Source of the DNA: Eutrophocola salsuginis
GTDB lineage: Bacteria; Pseudomonadota; Gammaproteobacteria; Pseudomonadales; Pseudohongiellaceae
Assembly (NCBI GenBank): GCA_038147195.1
Contig: JAYQTB010000004.1
Coordinates: forward strand, 1,054,001 to 1,118,000
DNA length: 64,000 bases
Reading direction: 5' to 3'
Part shown: positions 18,065-26,861 of the stretch, piece after piece
Position numbering within the stretch: the stretch's first letter is position 1
Layout: every line of letters begins with the position of its first letter
Program-made: the position numbers and the translations under genes
Notes under the pieces: model-generated
What the model was told of the DNA's origin: nothing
What the model saw: only the letters and a program-made list of their open reading frames with translations
Database searches by the model: none

Positions 18065-18655
18065 TCAATCAACGTCTAGGAGTGGCCGGATCTTCTTGTC
18101 CAGGGCCTCCCTCGCACGAAATATACGCGATCTCACGGTCCCTACCGGGCAACCCATGATTTCAGTGATTTCCTCGTAGCTCAGGCCACTGAATTCACGC
18201 AAGGTGAAGGCGGTTCGCAAGTCCTCAGGCAATTCATCGATAGCTTCGTAGATAACCCGCTCCAGATCAGCTTTTTCCTGGCTTGCTTCAGGACTCTCAA
18301 TGTCAGTAAGAGTTGTGTTGTTCTCCATGAACTCGGCATCATCCACGTCGATATCCGTGGATGGCGGCCGCCTGCCCCGGGCTACCAGGTAGTTTTTTGC
18401 GGTATTGATGGCTATCCGGTACAACCAGGTATAAAAGGCACTGTCACCACGGAACTTGGGCAATGCACGGTACGCTTTGATGAAAGCTTCCTGCGCAACG
18501 TCCTCGACTTCGGCCGGATCGTTGATGAAACGACCTATGAGGCCGAGTATCCGATGCTGGTAACGCAGGACCAGGAGATCAAAGGCATGCTTGTCCCCTC
18601 TGAAAACCCTGTCAACCAGTTGCTGATCGGTATTGTTTACTTCTTTTAAGGCCAA
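18065..18655 (-). CDS. rpoE: RNA polymerase sigma-E factor (RpoE/AlgU)
   Basis: 196 residues of an ECF sigma factor. Region 2 has FDLLVLRYQHRILGLIGRFI and the -10 recognition segment AFYTWLYRIAINTAKNYL; region 4 has LPEDLRTAFTLREFSGLSYEEI and GTVRSRIFRAREALD. It directs envelope-stress genes and is held by RseA. A sigma-E consensus promoter 53 bases upstream (18708-18734) points to autoregulation. nadB diverges from it, as in Pseudomonas and E. coli. Confidence 0.97.
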   Translation of the reverse strand: MALKEVNNTDQQLVDRVFRGDKHAFDLLVLRYQHRILGLIGRFINDPAEVEDVAQEAFIKAYRALPKFRGDSAFYTWLYRIAINTAKNYLVARGRRPPSTDIDVDDAEFMENNTTLTDIESPEASQEKADLERVIYEAIDELPEDLRTAFTLREFSGLSYEEITEIMGCPVGTVRSRIFRAREALDKKIRPLLDVD

Positions 18656-18707
18656 AAGCCAGGCTCCACTTTACTCTTGAACAATCAGAAGCCTTGGCTA
18701 CTAGAGG

Positions 18708-18734
18708 ATAGACAGGCTCCAAAGTCAAAAGTTC
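18708..18734 (-). promoter_or_regulatory. Sigma-E type promoter of rpoE
   Basis: Minus strand reads GAACTT, 16 bases, TCTAT. This matches the AlgU/RpoE consensus (GAACTT-N16/17-TCtgA/TCTAT type). The start point would fall near 18701, giving a leader of about 45 bases before the rpoE ATG. Confidence 0.8.
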
Positions 18735-18834
18735 GGTTTTTCAAACCAGGGCAACCCCCCGGCATTACTATTTTCTTTTTTATTGTATCCCACAAGGTAG
18801 AATAGAGTCAGGATGTAACTGACCAACCCGCACT

Positions 18835-20460
18835 ATGCTAGACAGCCCCCCCTCCAGTCGTGACGCCGATGTCCTGATCATAGGTGGAGGCGCCGCCGGC
18901 CTCAGCCTTGCACTTAAAGTCGCAGACCGGACCAAAGTTACTATTCTGTCCAAGAGCTCACTTCAACACGGCTCAACCTATTATGCCCAGGGTGGAATCG
19001 CCGCTGTGCTAGATGACCAGGACAGCCTCGAGTCCCATGTCGAAGATACGTTGGTTGCGGGTGATGGTTTGTGCGACAAGCATGTCGTCGAATACACCAT
19101 ATCGCGCGGCAAGGAGTGCATCAACTGGCTGGTCAGCCAGGGGGTGAAGTTCACTCATGAAAAGGACAATGCTGCCCACTACCATCTCAGCAAGGAAGGC
19201 GGTCACAGTCATCGCCGCGTTGTCCATGCCGCGGATGCCACCGGACGGGTTGTTTTCGAGGGCCTGGCGGCGAAAGTCATGGACCACCCGAACATTACTT
19301 TCCGAATAAATACCGTAGCAGTAGACCTGATCACCACAGCTAAGCTGGGTTTGTCAGGGAACCGATGCGTCGGCGCCTACGTGCTTAATGAAGTCAGCGG
19401 CCAGGTCATGGTGTACCGAGCTCGCTTCGTTATTCTTGCAACGGGGGGTGCCAGCAAGGCTTACCTGTACAGCTCCAACCCGGATGGCGCAAGCGGTGAC
19501 GGCATCGCCATGGCCTGGCGTGCGGGTTGCCGCATTGCCAACATGGAATTCAACCAGTTTCACCCGACTTGCCTGTACCACCCGAAGGCCAAGTCATTTC
19601 TTATCACCGAAGCACTGCGTGGTGAAGGCGCCCAATTGAAATTGCCGGATGGCACTCGCTTCATGCAGGACTACGATCCTCGCGGGGAGCTTGCGCCGCG
19701 CGACATCGTCGCACGCGCTATCGATTCGGAGATGAAACGGCTGGGCTGCAGTTTCGTTTATCTGGATATCAGTCATAAACCCGACAACTTTATCCTCGAG
19801 CATTTCCCGACTATTCATGAAAAATGTCTGGAATACGGCATCGATATCACCCGGGAAAAAATTCCGGTGGTGCCCGCGGCACATTACAGTTGCGGTGGCG
19901 TAATGGTAGACCTTAACGGAAAGACCGATGTGGAAAACGTTTACGCCATCGGTGAAACCAGCTGCACCGGCCTGCACGGCGCCAACCGGATGGCAAGCAA
20001 TTCACTACTCGAATGTTTCGTCTTTGCCTTTGCCGCCGCTGAAGACATCCTGTCACGTCTCGATACGGTGACGTTACACGACACCATACCAACCTGGGAC
20101 GAAAGCCAAGTAACCGACTCCGACGAGGATGTGGTCATTGCCCATAACTGGGACGAGGTACGCCGCTTTATGTGGGACTATGTCGGTATTGTTAGAACCA
20201 ACAAGCGATTGCAGCGGGCACAGAACCGCATAGAATTGCTACAACAAGAAATCCGTTGGTATTACAGCCGTTATCGTGTGAGCCGCAACCTGCTCGAGCT
20301 TCGCAACCTCGCTCTGGTGGCAGAACTGATCATCCAATCCGCCATGACGCGCAAGGAAAGCCGCGGCCTTCATTACACACTGAACTACCCTACCAAACTG
20401 CCGGTGGCAGAAAACACAGTCCTTGTACCCAGCACTTTCGTGCCAAGCGCCAGCAAGTAA
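18835..20460 (+). CDS. nadB: L-aspartate oxidase
   Basis: 541 residues. The FAD dinucleotide motif is DVLIIGGGAAGLSLALKV at about 13-30; HGSTYYAQGGIAAVL and the HRRVVHAADATGR block mark the succinate dehydrogenase-like fold; PAAHYSCGGVMVDLNG, GETSCTGLHGANRMASNSLLE complete the signature. It oxidises L-aspartate to iminoaspartate, the first step of NAD synthesis. Divergent from rpoE and convergent with sdhE (26-base gap). Confidence 0.97.
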   Translation: MLDSPPSSRDADVLIIGGGAAGLSLALKVADRTKVTILSKSSLQHGSTYYAQGGIAAVLDDQDSLESHVEDTLVAGDGLCDKHVVEYTISRGKECINWLVSQGVKFTHEKDNAAHYHLSKEGGHSHRRVVHAADATGRVVFEGLAAKVMDHPNITFRINTVAVDLITTAKLGLSGNRCVGAYVLNEVSGQVMVYRARFVILATGGASKAYLYSSNPDGASGDGIAMAWRAGCRIANMEFNQFHPTCLYHPKAKSFLITEALRGEGAQLKLPDGTRFMQDYDPRGELAPRDIVARAIDSEMKRLGCSFVYLDISHKPDNFILEHFPTIHEKCLEYGIDITREKIPVVPAAHYSCGGVMVDLNGKTDVENVYAIGETSCTGLHGANRMASNSLLECFVFAFAAAEDILSRLDTVTLHDTIPTWDESQVTDSDEDVVIAHNWDEVRRFMWDYVGIVRTNKRLQRAQNRIELLQQEIRWYYSRYRVSRNLLELRNLALVAELIIQSAMTRKESRGLHYTLNYPTKLPVAENTVLVPSTFVPSASK

Positions 20461-20486
20461 TGCCATAAACGTTACAATCGCCTTGC

Positions 20487-20732
20487 TCAGCAGTGTGCGA
20501 GGACAGTATCGATGACGGGCTGCAGGCTCGAAATGGGAGCTGGCTGTCTCTTCACCAGCCACTGAAAAAGGTCTTGGTCTTCTTCATTGAGCAACTCGGC
20601 GTAAGCCCGCTGCATGGCTTCGGGCAATCCCGGCAAAACAGTTTCAGCAAAGGGTACAAGGATGAGGTCGAGCTCCAGCATGCCGCGACGGCTGTGCCAG
20701 TACATTTTTTTCAGTTTAGGGTTTTCGTTCAC
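20487..20732 (-). CDS. sdhE: FAD assembly factor SdhE
   Basis: 81 residues from a GTG at 20732, chosen because GGAAAGA lies just upstream and because family members begin a few residues before the first helix. The RGMLELDLIL motif (RGxxELD, needed for flavinylation) and DLFQWLV near the middle are diagnostic. SdhE promotes covalent FAD attachment to succinate dehydrogenase. It overlaps nothing and faces ygfZ divergently, the same neighbour pair as in E. coli. Confidence 0.9.
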   Translation of the reverse strand: MNENPKLKKMYWHSRRGMLELDLILVPFAETVLPGLPEAMQRAYAELLNEEDQDLFQWLVKRQPAPISSLQPVIDTVLAHC

Positions 20733-20879
20733 GGCTTCTTTCCGAATGACAGCATCATGCAACCAAATCAAGTTTATTCTGCCTTAAATAGTATTTATTA
20801 CTGAAGTGCTAGTCCGTATACTTGGCAGCACCTTTGTCGGTCTTTCCGATATTTGAATCCTTTCGGAACCCCTCCTTGC

Positions 20880-21788
20880 ATGCAAAGCTACTACACATCG
20901 CTTGATGATCAAGAGCTGCTTGAAATCAGCGGAGAGGATAGCGAAAAATTCCTCCAGGGTCAGCTTACCTGCGACCTTAGCGATATTGACAATGACCAGC
21001 TGACACTGGGCGCCCTATGCAATAACAAGGGACGTGTCTATGCTAGTTTTCGCTTGCTGAGGCATGCCTACGCCTTTTATTTGTCACTGCCGATTGGATT
21101 GCTAGATCCAACACGGTCCAACCTTAAGAAATACATTCCCTTCTACAAGGCGACAATGGCGGATGCCAGCACACGGTTCAAACGCTTCGGGCTTGTCGGC
21201 ACCGCTGCTCAGGATTACCTGTCCCGCAACTTGCCGAGTATGCCTGAATTCGGTCATGCCCGGGCCTCAGGCGAAGACTTGGTGCTGAACCTGGACGGTA
21301 GTACGCCGCGATACGAGATCTGGTCTGCTACCGGTGATTCCGGCCTGGTCACTGGCCTGAGGGACCTGCACAAGGGAACGATGGCGGACTGGAAAGCCCT
21401 GGACATGCAAGCTGGGTTATTTCTGGTCGAAACCGCCGATATCGACCAGTACACGCCTGAGGAGGTCAACATGGATCTCGCCGGGTTCGTCAGTTTCGAT
21501 AAGGGTTGCTATACCGGACAGGAGATCGTGGCCCGCATGCATTACCGGGGCAAGGCCGCCAAACGTCTGTTTCTCGTGACCTTTAAGGCGGCTACCCAAA
21601 TCACGGATTTTAACCTGAAAAATGATACAGGTAAGACTTTAGGAATGACCTTCAATATATTGTATCTAAATAATATTTCTATTGGATTTATTGTCCTCAG
21701 AACGGACACGGATCTATCACAGCCCCTATTCCTAACCACGGAGCAGGGACCGGTGGCCGTTACCGTTACGCACCCCTCCTCTTCCTGA
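20880..21788 (+). CDS. ygfZ: tRNA-modifying protein YgfZ (folate-binding, Fe-S cluster related)
   Basis: 302 residues from the ATG at 20880. The signature KGCYTGQE, with the essential cysteine, is at about 213-220 after FVSFD; the N-terminal half has the GCV-T/aminomethyltransferase fold (FLQGQLTCDLSDI). YgfZ binds tetrahydrofolate and helps make or repair certain Fe-S enzymes such as MiaB. The start lacks a strong ribosome site; a TTG nine codons upstream is possible. The C-terminal 40 residues are AT-rich and less conserved in look. Confidence 0.92.
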   Translation: MQSYYTSLDDQELLEISGEDSEKFLQGQLTCDLSDIDNDQLTLGALCNNKGRVYASFRLLRHAYAFYLSLPIGLLDPTRSNLKKYIPFYKATMADASTRFKRFGLVGTAAQDYLSRNLPSMPEFGHARASGEDLVLNLDGSTPRYEIWSATGDSGLVTGLRDLHKGTMADWKALDMQAGLFLVETADIDQYTPEEVNMDLAGFVSFDKGCYTGQEIVARMHYRGKAAKRLFLVTFKAATQITDFNLKNDTGKTLGMTFNILYLNNISIGFIVLRTDTDLSQPLFLTTEQGPVAVTVTHPSSS

Positions 21789-21941
21789 CCAGTTCGGAAA
21801 ATCCGTAGTTTTAACAAGCTAGCCATGAATAAACGGTAAAACAGTTGAAAAATTGCGGACACTTTCCCGGAATACCGCATCACTGCTCATAAAATCAGGA
21901 ATAATCCCCGGATTTTCGATCACTAGCATATTAAGTTTTAG

Positions 21942-22334
21942 CCTTACGACTCTACGCCCGATAGACACAAAATCAGTATTCATAGATCGTATTTTGTTAT
22001 CGGCGGTAAAACCGGGGCTAGCAACGAACAGAGCCTGAACAATGCTTTCAAGGTTAACGATGGTGTTGAAACTAGCGGCACCACACCAACGCCAGGCGGC
22101 AATACTCATAAGAACATCAACTGCGTACAGGACACCCGCACTACCAGCAATTTTGATAACACCACAGATGACATGACGTGCAGCAATATGAATGGAATTT
22201 TTACCTGAAGAGGTCCTAGCATTCAGAGTTTTACCAGAAGCTTCTCACTTATCGACACTACTGATACTAGCTCAACCATGAATTACCTGAATAGCGAGAG
22301 CGTATCAGGCAACAACGATGCACTCGAAGAATAA
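21942..22334 (+). pseudogene. Decayed unrecognised reading frame between ygfZ and tRNA-Pro
   Basis: A frame without a good start codon runs from 21942 for 88 codons to a TGA at 22206, then continues in the same frame to TAA at 22334. It is rich in Asn, Thr, Ser and Gly with paired cysteines (NINCVQDT, DDMTCSNMNG) and ends SVSGNNDALEE. The stop is followed by a terminator hairpin. It looks like the tail of a secreted or surface protein with one nonsense change and a lost 5' end. No family was recognised, and a chance open frame cannot be excluded. The rest of 21789-21941 shows nothing supportable. Confidence 0.35.
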
Positions 22335-22364
22335 CCTGCAGGGTTTGAGCAAGCGTCACTAAGC

Positions 22365-22405
22365 AAAGAGCCGGCTTCCATTAATAGTGGAGGACGGCTT
22401 TTTAT
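22365..22405 (+). terminator. Terminator-like hairpin between the decayed frame and tRNA-Pro
   Basis: AGCCG with CGGCT forms the base of the stem and TCCA with TGGA the upper part, with a TTAATAG loop; TTTTT follows on the plus strand. On the minus strand the run after the stem is only CTTT, so it would serve mainly plus-strand transcripts although it lies just past the tRNA-Pro 3' end. Confidence 0.55.
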
Positions 22406-22413
22406 GTTGTAGA

Positions 22414-22490
22414 TGGTCGGAGTGGCCGGATTTGAACCGACGACCACTTGACCCCCAGTCAAGTGCGCTACCAGGCTGCGCTACACTCCG
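22414..22490 (-). tRNA. tRNA-Pro (anticodon GGG)
   Basis: 77 bases including encoded CCA. Acceptor arms CGGAGTG and CACTCCG pair fully; the anticodon arm is CTTGA / TCAAG around the loop CTGGGGG, giving GGG. T-arm GTCGG-TTCAAAT-CCGGC is normal. Discriminator is A. Confidence 0.96.
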
Positions 22491-22501
22491 ATGCGATGCG
22501 A

Positions 22502-22530
22502 ATGATATCAGGTTCGGGGGATTGGATGAA
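22502..22530 (-). promoter_or_regulatory. Candidate promoter of tRNA-Pro
   Basis: Minus strand reads TTCATC, 17 bases, TATCAT, with the -10 ending 11 bases before the tRNA 5' end. The -10 is good and the -35 weak. Confidence 0.45.
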
Positions 22531-22565
22531 TCAGGATCGTCCAGCAAATTACGGCGTGGTGGCAA

Positions 22566-22922
22566 TTAAGACAGATCTCTAAGCGCTTCTTCCACGTCAC
22601 TGATCAAATCCTTTACCACTTGTTTATTCACTGCAGGTTTCTCTTCGGCAATATCGGTGTCAGCCATACGTTGTCTTGCCCCACCGATGGTAAAGCCCTG
22701 CTCATAGAGCAATTCACGGATTTGGCGAATCAGCATAACATCCTGGCGCTGGTAGTATCGACGATTGCCGCGACGCTTGACGGGCTTCAACTGAGTGAAT
22801 TCTTGCTCCCAGTAACGCAGTACATGGGGTTTTACATCACACAGATCACTGACTTCACCAATGGTGAAATAGCGTTTAGCAGGTATTTCCGGCAGTTCAG
22901 CGTTATGACTTGGTTCCAGCAT
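22566..22922 (-). CDS. MerR-family regulator (ihfA-linked type)
   Basis: 118 residues. Winged helix KRYFTIGEVSDLCDVKPHVLRYWEQEF at about 16-43 and RRGNRRYYQRQDVMLIRQIRELLYEQGFTI next are typical MerR text. No metal-binding cysteines are present at the C-terminus, so this is not a metal sensor of the MerR/CueR kind. The same gene stands after ihfA in many gammaproteobacteria, function unknown. Its ATG lies inside the ihfA tail (20-base overlap), so translation is likely coupled. Confidence 0.9.
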   Translation of the reverse strand: MLEPSHNAELPEIPAKRYFTIGEVSDLCDVKPHVLRYWEQEFTQLKPVKRRGNRRYYQRQDVMLIRQIRELLYEQGFTIGGARQRMADTDIAEEKPAVNKQVVKDLISDVEEALRDLS

Positions 22923-23211
22923 AATTCTCTACTCGTGACTTGAGTTTCTGGCCCGGCCTGAAGGTGACCACACGACGGGCCTGGATTGGAATTTCTTCGC
23001 CGGTTTTGGGGTTCCTGCCCGGACGCTGGCGCTTGTCACGCAAGTCAAAATTACCGAAACCTGATAGTTTTACCTGCTCGTTGCTTTCCAGTGACTGCCT
23101 GATCTCCTCGAAGAACTGCTCGACGAGCTCCTTTGCTTCGCGCTTGTTGAGCCCCATTTCATCAAAGAGGCGTTCAGCCATTTCAGCTTTGGTCAGTGCA
23201 CCACCGGTCAT
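22903..23211 (-). CDS. ihfA: Integration host factor alpha subunit
   Basis: 102 residues of the HU/IHF fold: ALTKAEMAERLFDEMGLNKREAKELVEQFFEEI, VKLSGFGNFDLRDK, GRNPKTGEEIPIQARRVVTF with the DNA-intercalating proline arm. IhfA pairs with IhfB (also in this window, 38079-38387) to bend DNA. Downstream of pheT as in E. coli. Confidence 0.97.
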   Translation of the reverse strand: MTGGALTKAEMAERLFDEMGLNKREAKELVEQFFEEIRQSLESNEQVKLSGFGNFDLRDKRQRPGRNPKTGEEIPIQARRVVTFRPGQKLKSRVENYAGTKS

Positions 23212-23367
23212 AATTTCGTACCTTTCTCAATAACCCGGGTGAAACCCGTTACTCGATTGTTTTTATTCTTGTCTCGCCCTGTTGCGACCTGGGCCTGATC
23301 ATTTTTGGGAATATCCGGTCTGCCGCAAACTTTTTGAGTGTCTCTTTGAAATCTATTAGATGCCGCT

Positions 23368-25743
23368 TTACATCCTTAATTCTGCATTAAATTGTGCTTC
23401 TAGGGCCTTGATACAGTTGTTAATTATGGCGACTATGTCTTCATCCGTAAGAGTGCGGGAAGGATGCTGGAAGGTCAAGCCCATTGCAAGACTTTTTTTA
23501 GTTTTTTCAATATTTTGGCCTTGATATACGTCGAAAATCACGACCTCCTGCAGCAACCCCCCGGCTGCTTCCCGAATCAGGTTACGAATAGCGCCGGTTT
23601 CCTGAGCGGCATCGACGATAACCGCCAGGTCCCTTCTGACCGACGGAAAACGCGACAGGGCATGGTAGACGGGCAAACGGGACGGCATAATAGCTTCCTG
23701 GTCCAGTTCCATTATGTATATTTTTCCCGTTATATCAATAGTTTGCTGAACTATCGGAGACAGTGCACCGAGCCACCCGACGAGCTGCCCTTGCCTCAGG
23801 ATCTGCGCTGACTGCCCGGATTGCAGGGCCGGATGGGTTGCTGCCTCGAAGGCGAAATCCTTGCCAGCCAGAGTTAGGGCCAACAAGGCTTCCGCATCAC
23901 CCTTGATGTCAAAGAAATCCACGGCGCTACCGTTGGTGCCCCACTGCTCGGGAAACTGCTCCCCCCAGATAATAGAAGATATTTTAGGTTTCTGATCTAT
24001 CCCATTGTTATTTAATGTAAATACTAATCCTGTTTCGAAGATTTTTCCACGCCCCTGCTGGCGGTGGAGATTATGCTTCAGGGCGAGGAGGAGGCCTGGC
24101 CACAGGCTCGTGCGCATGACATCCATATCCTGGGAAATGGGATTGGCCAGAGGCAGCAATTGGCTCTCTGCAGTACCCAGCAGGGACTCGAGCTTGCTGT
24201 CGACGAAACTATAGGTAATGACCTCCTGGTATCCCAGGGCAGTCAGGCGATCACGGATTGGATTCAGGCCCACAGCATTTTCGCTGTTAGGTTTAAGGCT
24301 TAAACGACCCAGCGCCTCGGTAACCGGAAGTTTGTCATAGCCGTATATACGGGCCAGTTCCTCCACCAGGTCCTCTTCGATGGCGATATCGAAACGCCAG
24401 GACGGCACACTGAAGGTCCAGCTTTCGGCATCCCTGGCATCCAGTACCAGGCCAAGCCCGGTCAGGATAGTCTCGACCTGACCGGCTTCAAGCGAAATAC
24501 CCAGAATGCGCTGGATCCGTGCAGCCCTCAGGGTAAGGGTGCGTGGCAGTGGCAGGCAGTCGGTTGCCTCGATAATGGGGCCGGCTTCCCCGCCGACGAT
24601 GGCCAGCAGCAACTGGGTTGCCCGTTCCATGGCTAGGCGCGGCAGGTTGTAATCCACACCACGCTCGAAACGGTGCGCCGCATCCGTCTGCAGGCCGTAG
24701 GAGCGGGCTTTACCGGCAATGATAGCTGGCGAGAAGTGCGCGCTTTCTAAAAAAATATGCCTGGTATATGCTTGTACACTGCAGTCCAGTCCGCCCATGA
24801 CCCCGGCAATGGCCAGAGCCTGTTTTTTATCCGCGATAACCAGGGTATCGTCGGTCAGTTCGACTTCCTTTCCGTCCAGGAGGGTCAGTTTCTCCTGCTT
24901 GGCGGCGTAACGGACATGGATGCCCCCTGCCAACTTGTCGAAATCGAAGGCATGCATGGGCTGGCCCAGTTCCATCAGGACGTAATTGGTGACATCCACG
25001 ACAGGATCGATGCACTTGATACCGCTGCGGCGTAGTTTTTCCTGCATCCATTGCGGCGATTCGGCATGCTGGTTGATATTGCGGATGATACGGCCCAGAT
25101 AACGCGGGCAGCCATCGGGGGCATCGAGTGTGATCGGGAAAGTATCATTGATGGAAGCGGCAATTTGGGGAATATCCGGGCGGGTCACTGGCTGGTTATG
25201 CAATACACCAACTTCACGGGCAATACCGTTGATGCTCAGGCAATCACCCCTGTTCGGCGTTAGGTCCACGTCGATCAAGGTATCGTCCAGTTGCAGGTAT
25301 TCCCTGACATTAGCACCTAACGGCGCATCGAAGGGAAGTATCATGATCCCGTCAGATTTTTCCACCAGGCCCAGTTCTTGCCCGGAGCAGATCATGCCCT
25401 GGGATTCAACACCGCGCAGCTTGGCTTTCTTGATCTTGAAGTCGGAGCCCAGCACCGCGCCCACTTCGGCAAAAGGAATCTTCTGGCCGGCGGCGACATT
25501 GGGTGCACCACAGACGACCTGGCAAGTATCTGTGCCGGTGTTTACCTGGCAGACACGCAGCTTGTCGGCATTCGGGTGTTGTTCAGCGCTGATGACTTCG
25601 GCAACGATGACGCCGTTAAATGGTGATGCGGCAGCACTGACGCTATCAACCTCGAGCCCGGCCATGGACAGCCTGGCAACCAGTTCATCGGTATCGGCGT
25701 CGGGGTTCACCCATTCGCGCAGCCATTTTTCAGAAATTTGCAT
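23368..25743 (-). CDS. pheT: Phenylalanyl-tRNA synthetase beta subunit
   Basis: 791 residues, the standard length. N-terminal tRNA-binding EMAP-like domain (GVIVAEVISAEQHPNADKLRVCQVNTG at about 44-70), B3/B4 editing region, B5 domain (RIQRILGISLE) and the C-terminal ferredoxin-anticodon binding domain (SRFPSVRRDLAVIVD). Forms the alpha2-beta2 enzyme with PheS. pheS ends eight bases upstream of its start. Confidence 0.97.
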   Translation of the reverse strand: MQISEKWLREWVNPDADTDELVARLSMAGLEVDSVSAAASPFNGVIVAEVISAEQHPNADKLRVCQVNTGTDTCQVVCGAPNVAAGQKIPFAEVGAVLGSDFKIKKAKLRGVESQGMICSGQELGLVEKSDGIMILPFDAPLGANVREYLQLDDTLIDVDLTPNRGDCLSINGIAREVGVLHNQPVTRPDIPQIAASINDTFPITLDAPDGCPRYLGRIIRNINQHAESPQWMQEKLRRSGIKCIDPVVDVTNYVLMELGQPMHAFDFDKLAGGIHVRYAAKQEKLTLLDGKEVELTDDTLVIADKKQALAIAGVMGGLDCSVQAYTRHIFLESAHFSPAIIAGKARSYGLQTDAAHRFERGVDYNLPRLAMERATQLLLAIVGGEAGPIIEATDCLPLPRTLTLRAARIQRILGISLEAGQVETILTGLGLVLDARDAESWTFSVPSWRFDIAIEEDLVEELARIYGYDKLPVTEALGRLSLKPNSENAVGLNPIRDRLTALGYQEVITYSFVDSKLESLLGTAESQLLPLANPISQDMDVMRTSLWPGLLLALKHNLHRQQGRGKIFETGLVFTLNNNGIDQKPKISSIIWGEQFPEQWGTNGSAVDFFDIKGDAEALLALTLAGKDFAFEAATHPALQSGQSAQILRQGQLVGWLGALSPIVQQTIDITGKIYIMELDQEAIMPSRLPVYHALSRFPSVRRDLAVIVDAAQETGAIRNLIREAAGGLLQEVVIFDVYQGQNIEKTKKSLAMGLTFQHPSRTLTDEDIVAIINNCIKALEAQFNAELRM

Positions 25744-25751
25744 GCTGCCCC

Positions 25752-26774
25752 CTACCCTTCACTGAACTGGCGCAGGAAGCGCAGGTCGTTTTCAAACAAC
25801 AGGCGCAGGTCGTTGATCTGGTAACGCAGCATAGCCAGGCGATCTACGCCCATGCCGAAGGCAAACCCGGTGTACTTCTCAGTATCCACGCTGGATGCCT
25901 TCAGCACGTTCGGGTGCACCATACCGCAGCCGCCGACTTCCAGCCACCCGGTCTGGCTGCAGACACGGCAGCCCTCTCCCTTGCAGGAAACGCACTGTAC
26001 GTCGATTTCGGCAGACGGCTCCGTAAACGGGAAATAGGAAGGCCGGAAGCGAACAGCCAGGTCAGCTTCGAAAAATACCTGCAGGAATTCAACCAGCAGG
26101 CCTTTCAGGTTAGCCATGGTGACATGCTCATCGACCAGCATACCTTCCACCTGGTGAAACATCGGGGTATGCGTCAGGTCGGAATCGCAGCGGTAGACTC
26201 GTCCCGGGCAGATGAACCGGAACGGCGCTTGCCCGGTTTCCATGACACGCACCTGTACCGTGGAAGTATGAGTACGCAGCAACAGGCCGCTGTCAAAATA
26301 GAAGGTGTCGTGCATGGCCCGCGCCGGGTGATGGGCGGGAATATTCAGTGCCTCGAAGTTGTGGTAGTCATCCTCGATTTCCGGCCCCTGGACCACGTCG
26401 TACCCGGCCGAGGTGAAAATCGCCTCGATGCGCTGGAGGGTACGGGTGACAGGATGCAGGCCACCAACACTCTGGCGCCTGCCTGGCAGGGTGACATCCA
26501 CAGCTTCGGCAAGCTGCCTGCTCGAGGCTGCTTCTGAGGCCAGGATGGTTTTGCGTGCCTCCAGGGCATCCTTGACACGGGTCTTGGCCGCATTGATCGC
26601 AGCGCCGGCCTGTGGGCGTTCCTCGGCAGACAGCTTGCCGAGCCCCTTCAACAGCTCGGTCAGGCTGCCTTTCTTGCCTAGGAACTGCACACGCAATTGC
26701 TCAAGTCCCGGAATATCCTGGGCCTGTGCAATTGCCGCGAGGGCGTCACTGGTCAGTGCGTCGAGATTATCCAT
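25752..26774 (-). CDS. pheS: Phenylalanyl-tRNA synthetase alpha subunit
   Basis: 340 residues from the ATG at 26774; a GTG nine codons earlier lacks a ribosome site. Class II motifs: motif 2 around FICPGRVYRCDSDLTHTPMFHQVEG and motif 3 GFAFGMGVDRLAMLRYQI. A coiled N-terminal tRNA-binding arm covers about 1-90. Upstream, between rplT and this start, a short Phe-rich reading frame and a hairpin suggest leader control (see 26809-26856). Confidence 0.96.
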   Translation of the reverse strand: MDNLDALTSDALAAIAQAQDIPGLEQLRVQFLGKKGSLTELLKGLGKLSAEERPQAGAAINAAKTRVKDALEARKTILASEAASSRQLAEAVDVTLPGRRQSVGGLHPVTRTLQRIEAIFTSAGYDVVQGPEIEDDYHNFEALNIPAHHPARAMHDTFYFDSGLLLRTHTSTVQVRVMETGQAPFRFICPGRVYRCDSDLTHTPMFHQVEGMLVDEHVTMANLKGLLVEFLQVFFEADLAVRFRPSYFPFTEPSAEIDVQCVSCKGEGCRVCSQTGWLEVGGCGMVHPNVLKASSVDTEKYTGFAFGMGVDRLAMLRYQINDLRLLFENDLRFLRQFSEG

Positions 26775-26808
26775 GCTTGCCGGGCCCTGTGAGGGGATCA
26801 CAAGGGGA

Positions 26809-26856
26809 GCTGCTCTCTTCGACGGGTTATACGTTGAAGAAGAACAGCCCGAACAA
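26809..26856 (-). promoter_or_regulatory. Candidate pheS leader: Phe-rich short frame plus hairpin
   Basis: Six bases past the rplT stop a frame starting with TTG (26856) encodes LFGLFFFNV and stops at 26827; four of nine residues are Phe. The same bases form a hairpin: ACG/CGT, TCTTC/GAAGA and GCTG/CAGC pairings between 26831-26848 and 26809-26824. E. coli has the Phe-rich leader peptide pheM at the same place. No T run was seen after the hairpin, and the TTG lacks a clear ribosome site, so this is suggestive only. Confidence 0.35.
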
Positions 26857-26861
26857 GTCCG

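Noticed and set aside
21819..22109. A 96-codon minus-strand frame between ygfZ and tRNA-Pro
   Set aside because: No ribosome site or recognisable domain; it overlaps the plus-strand decayed frame that continues to a terminator.
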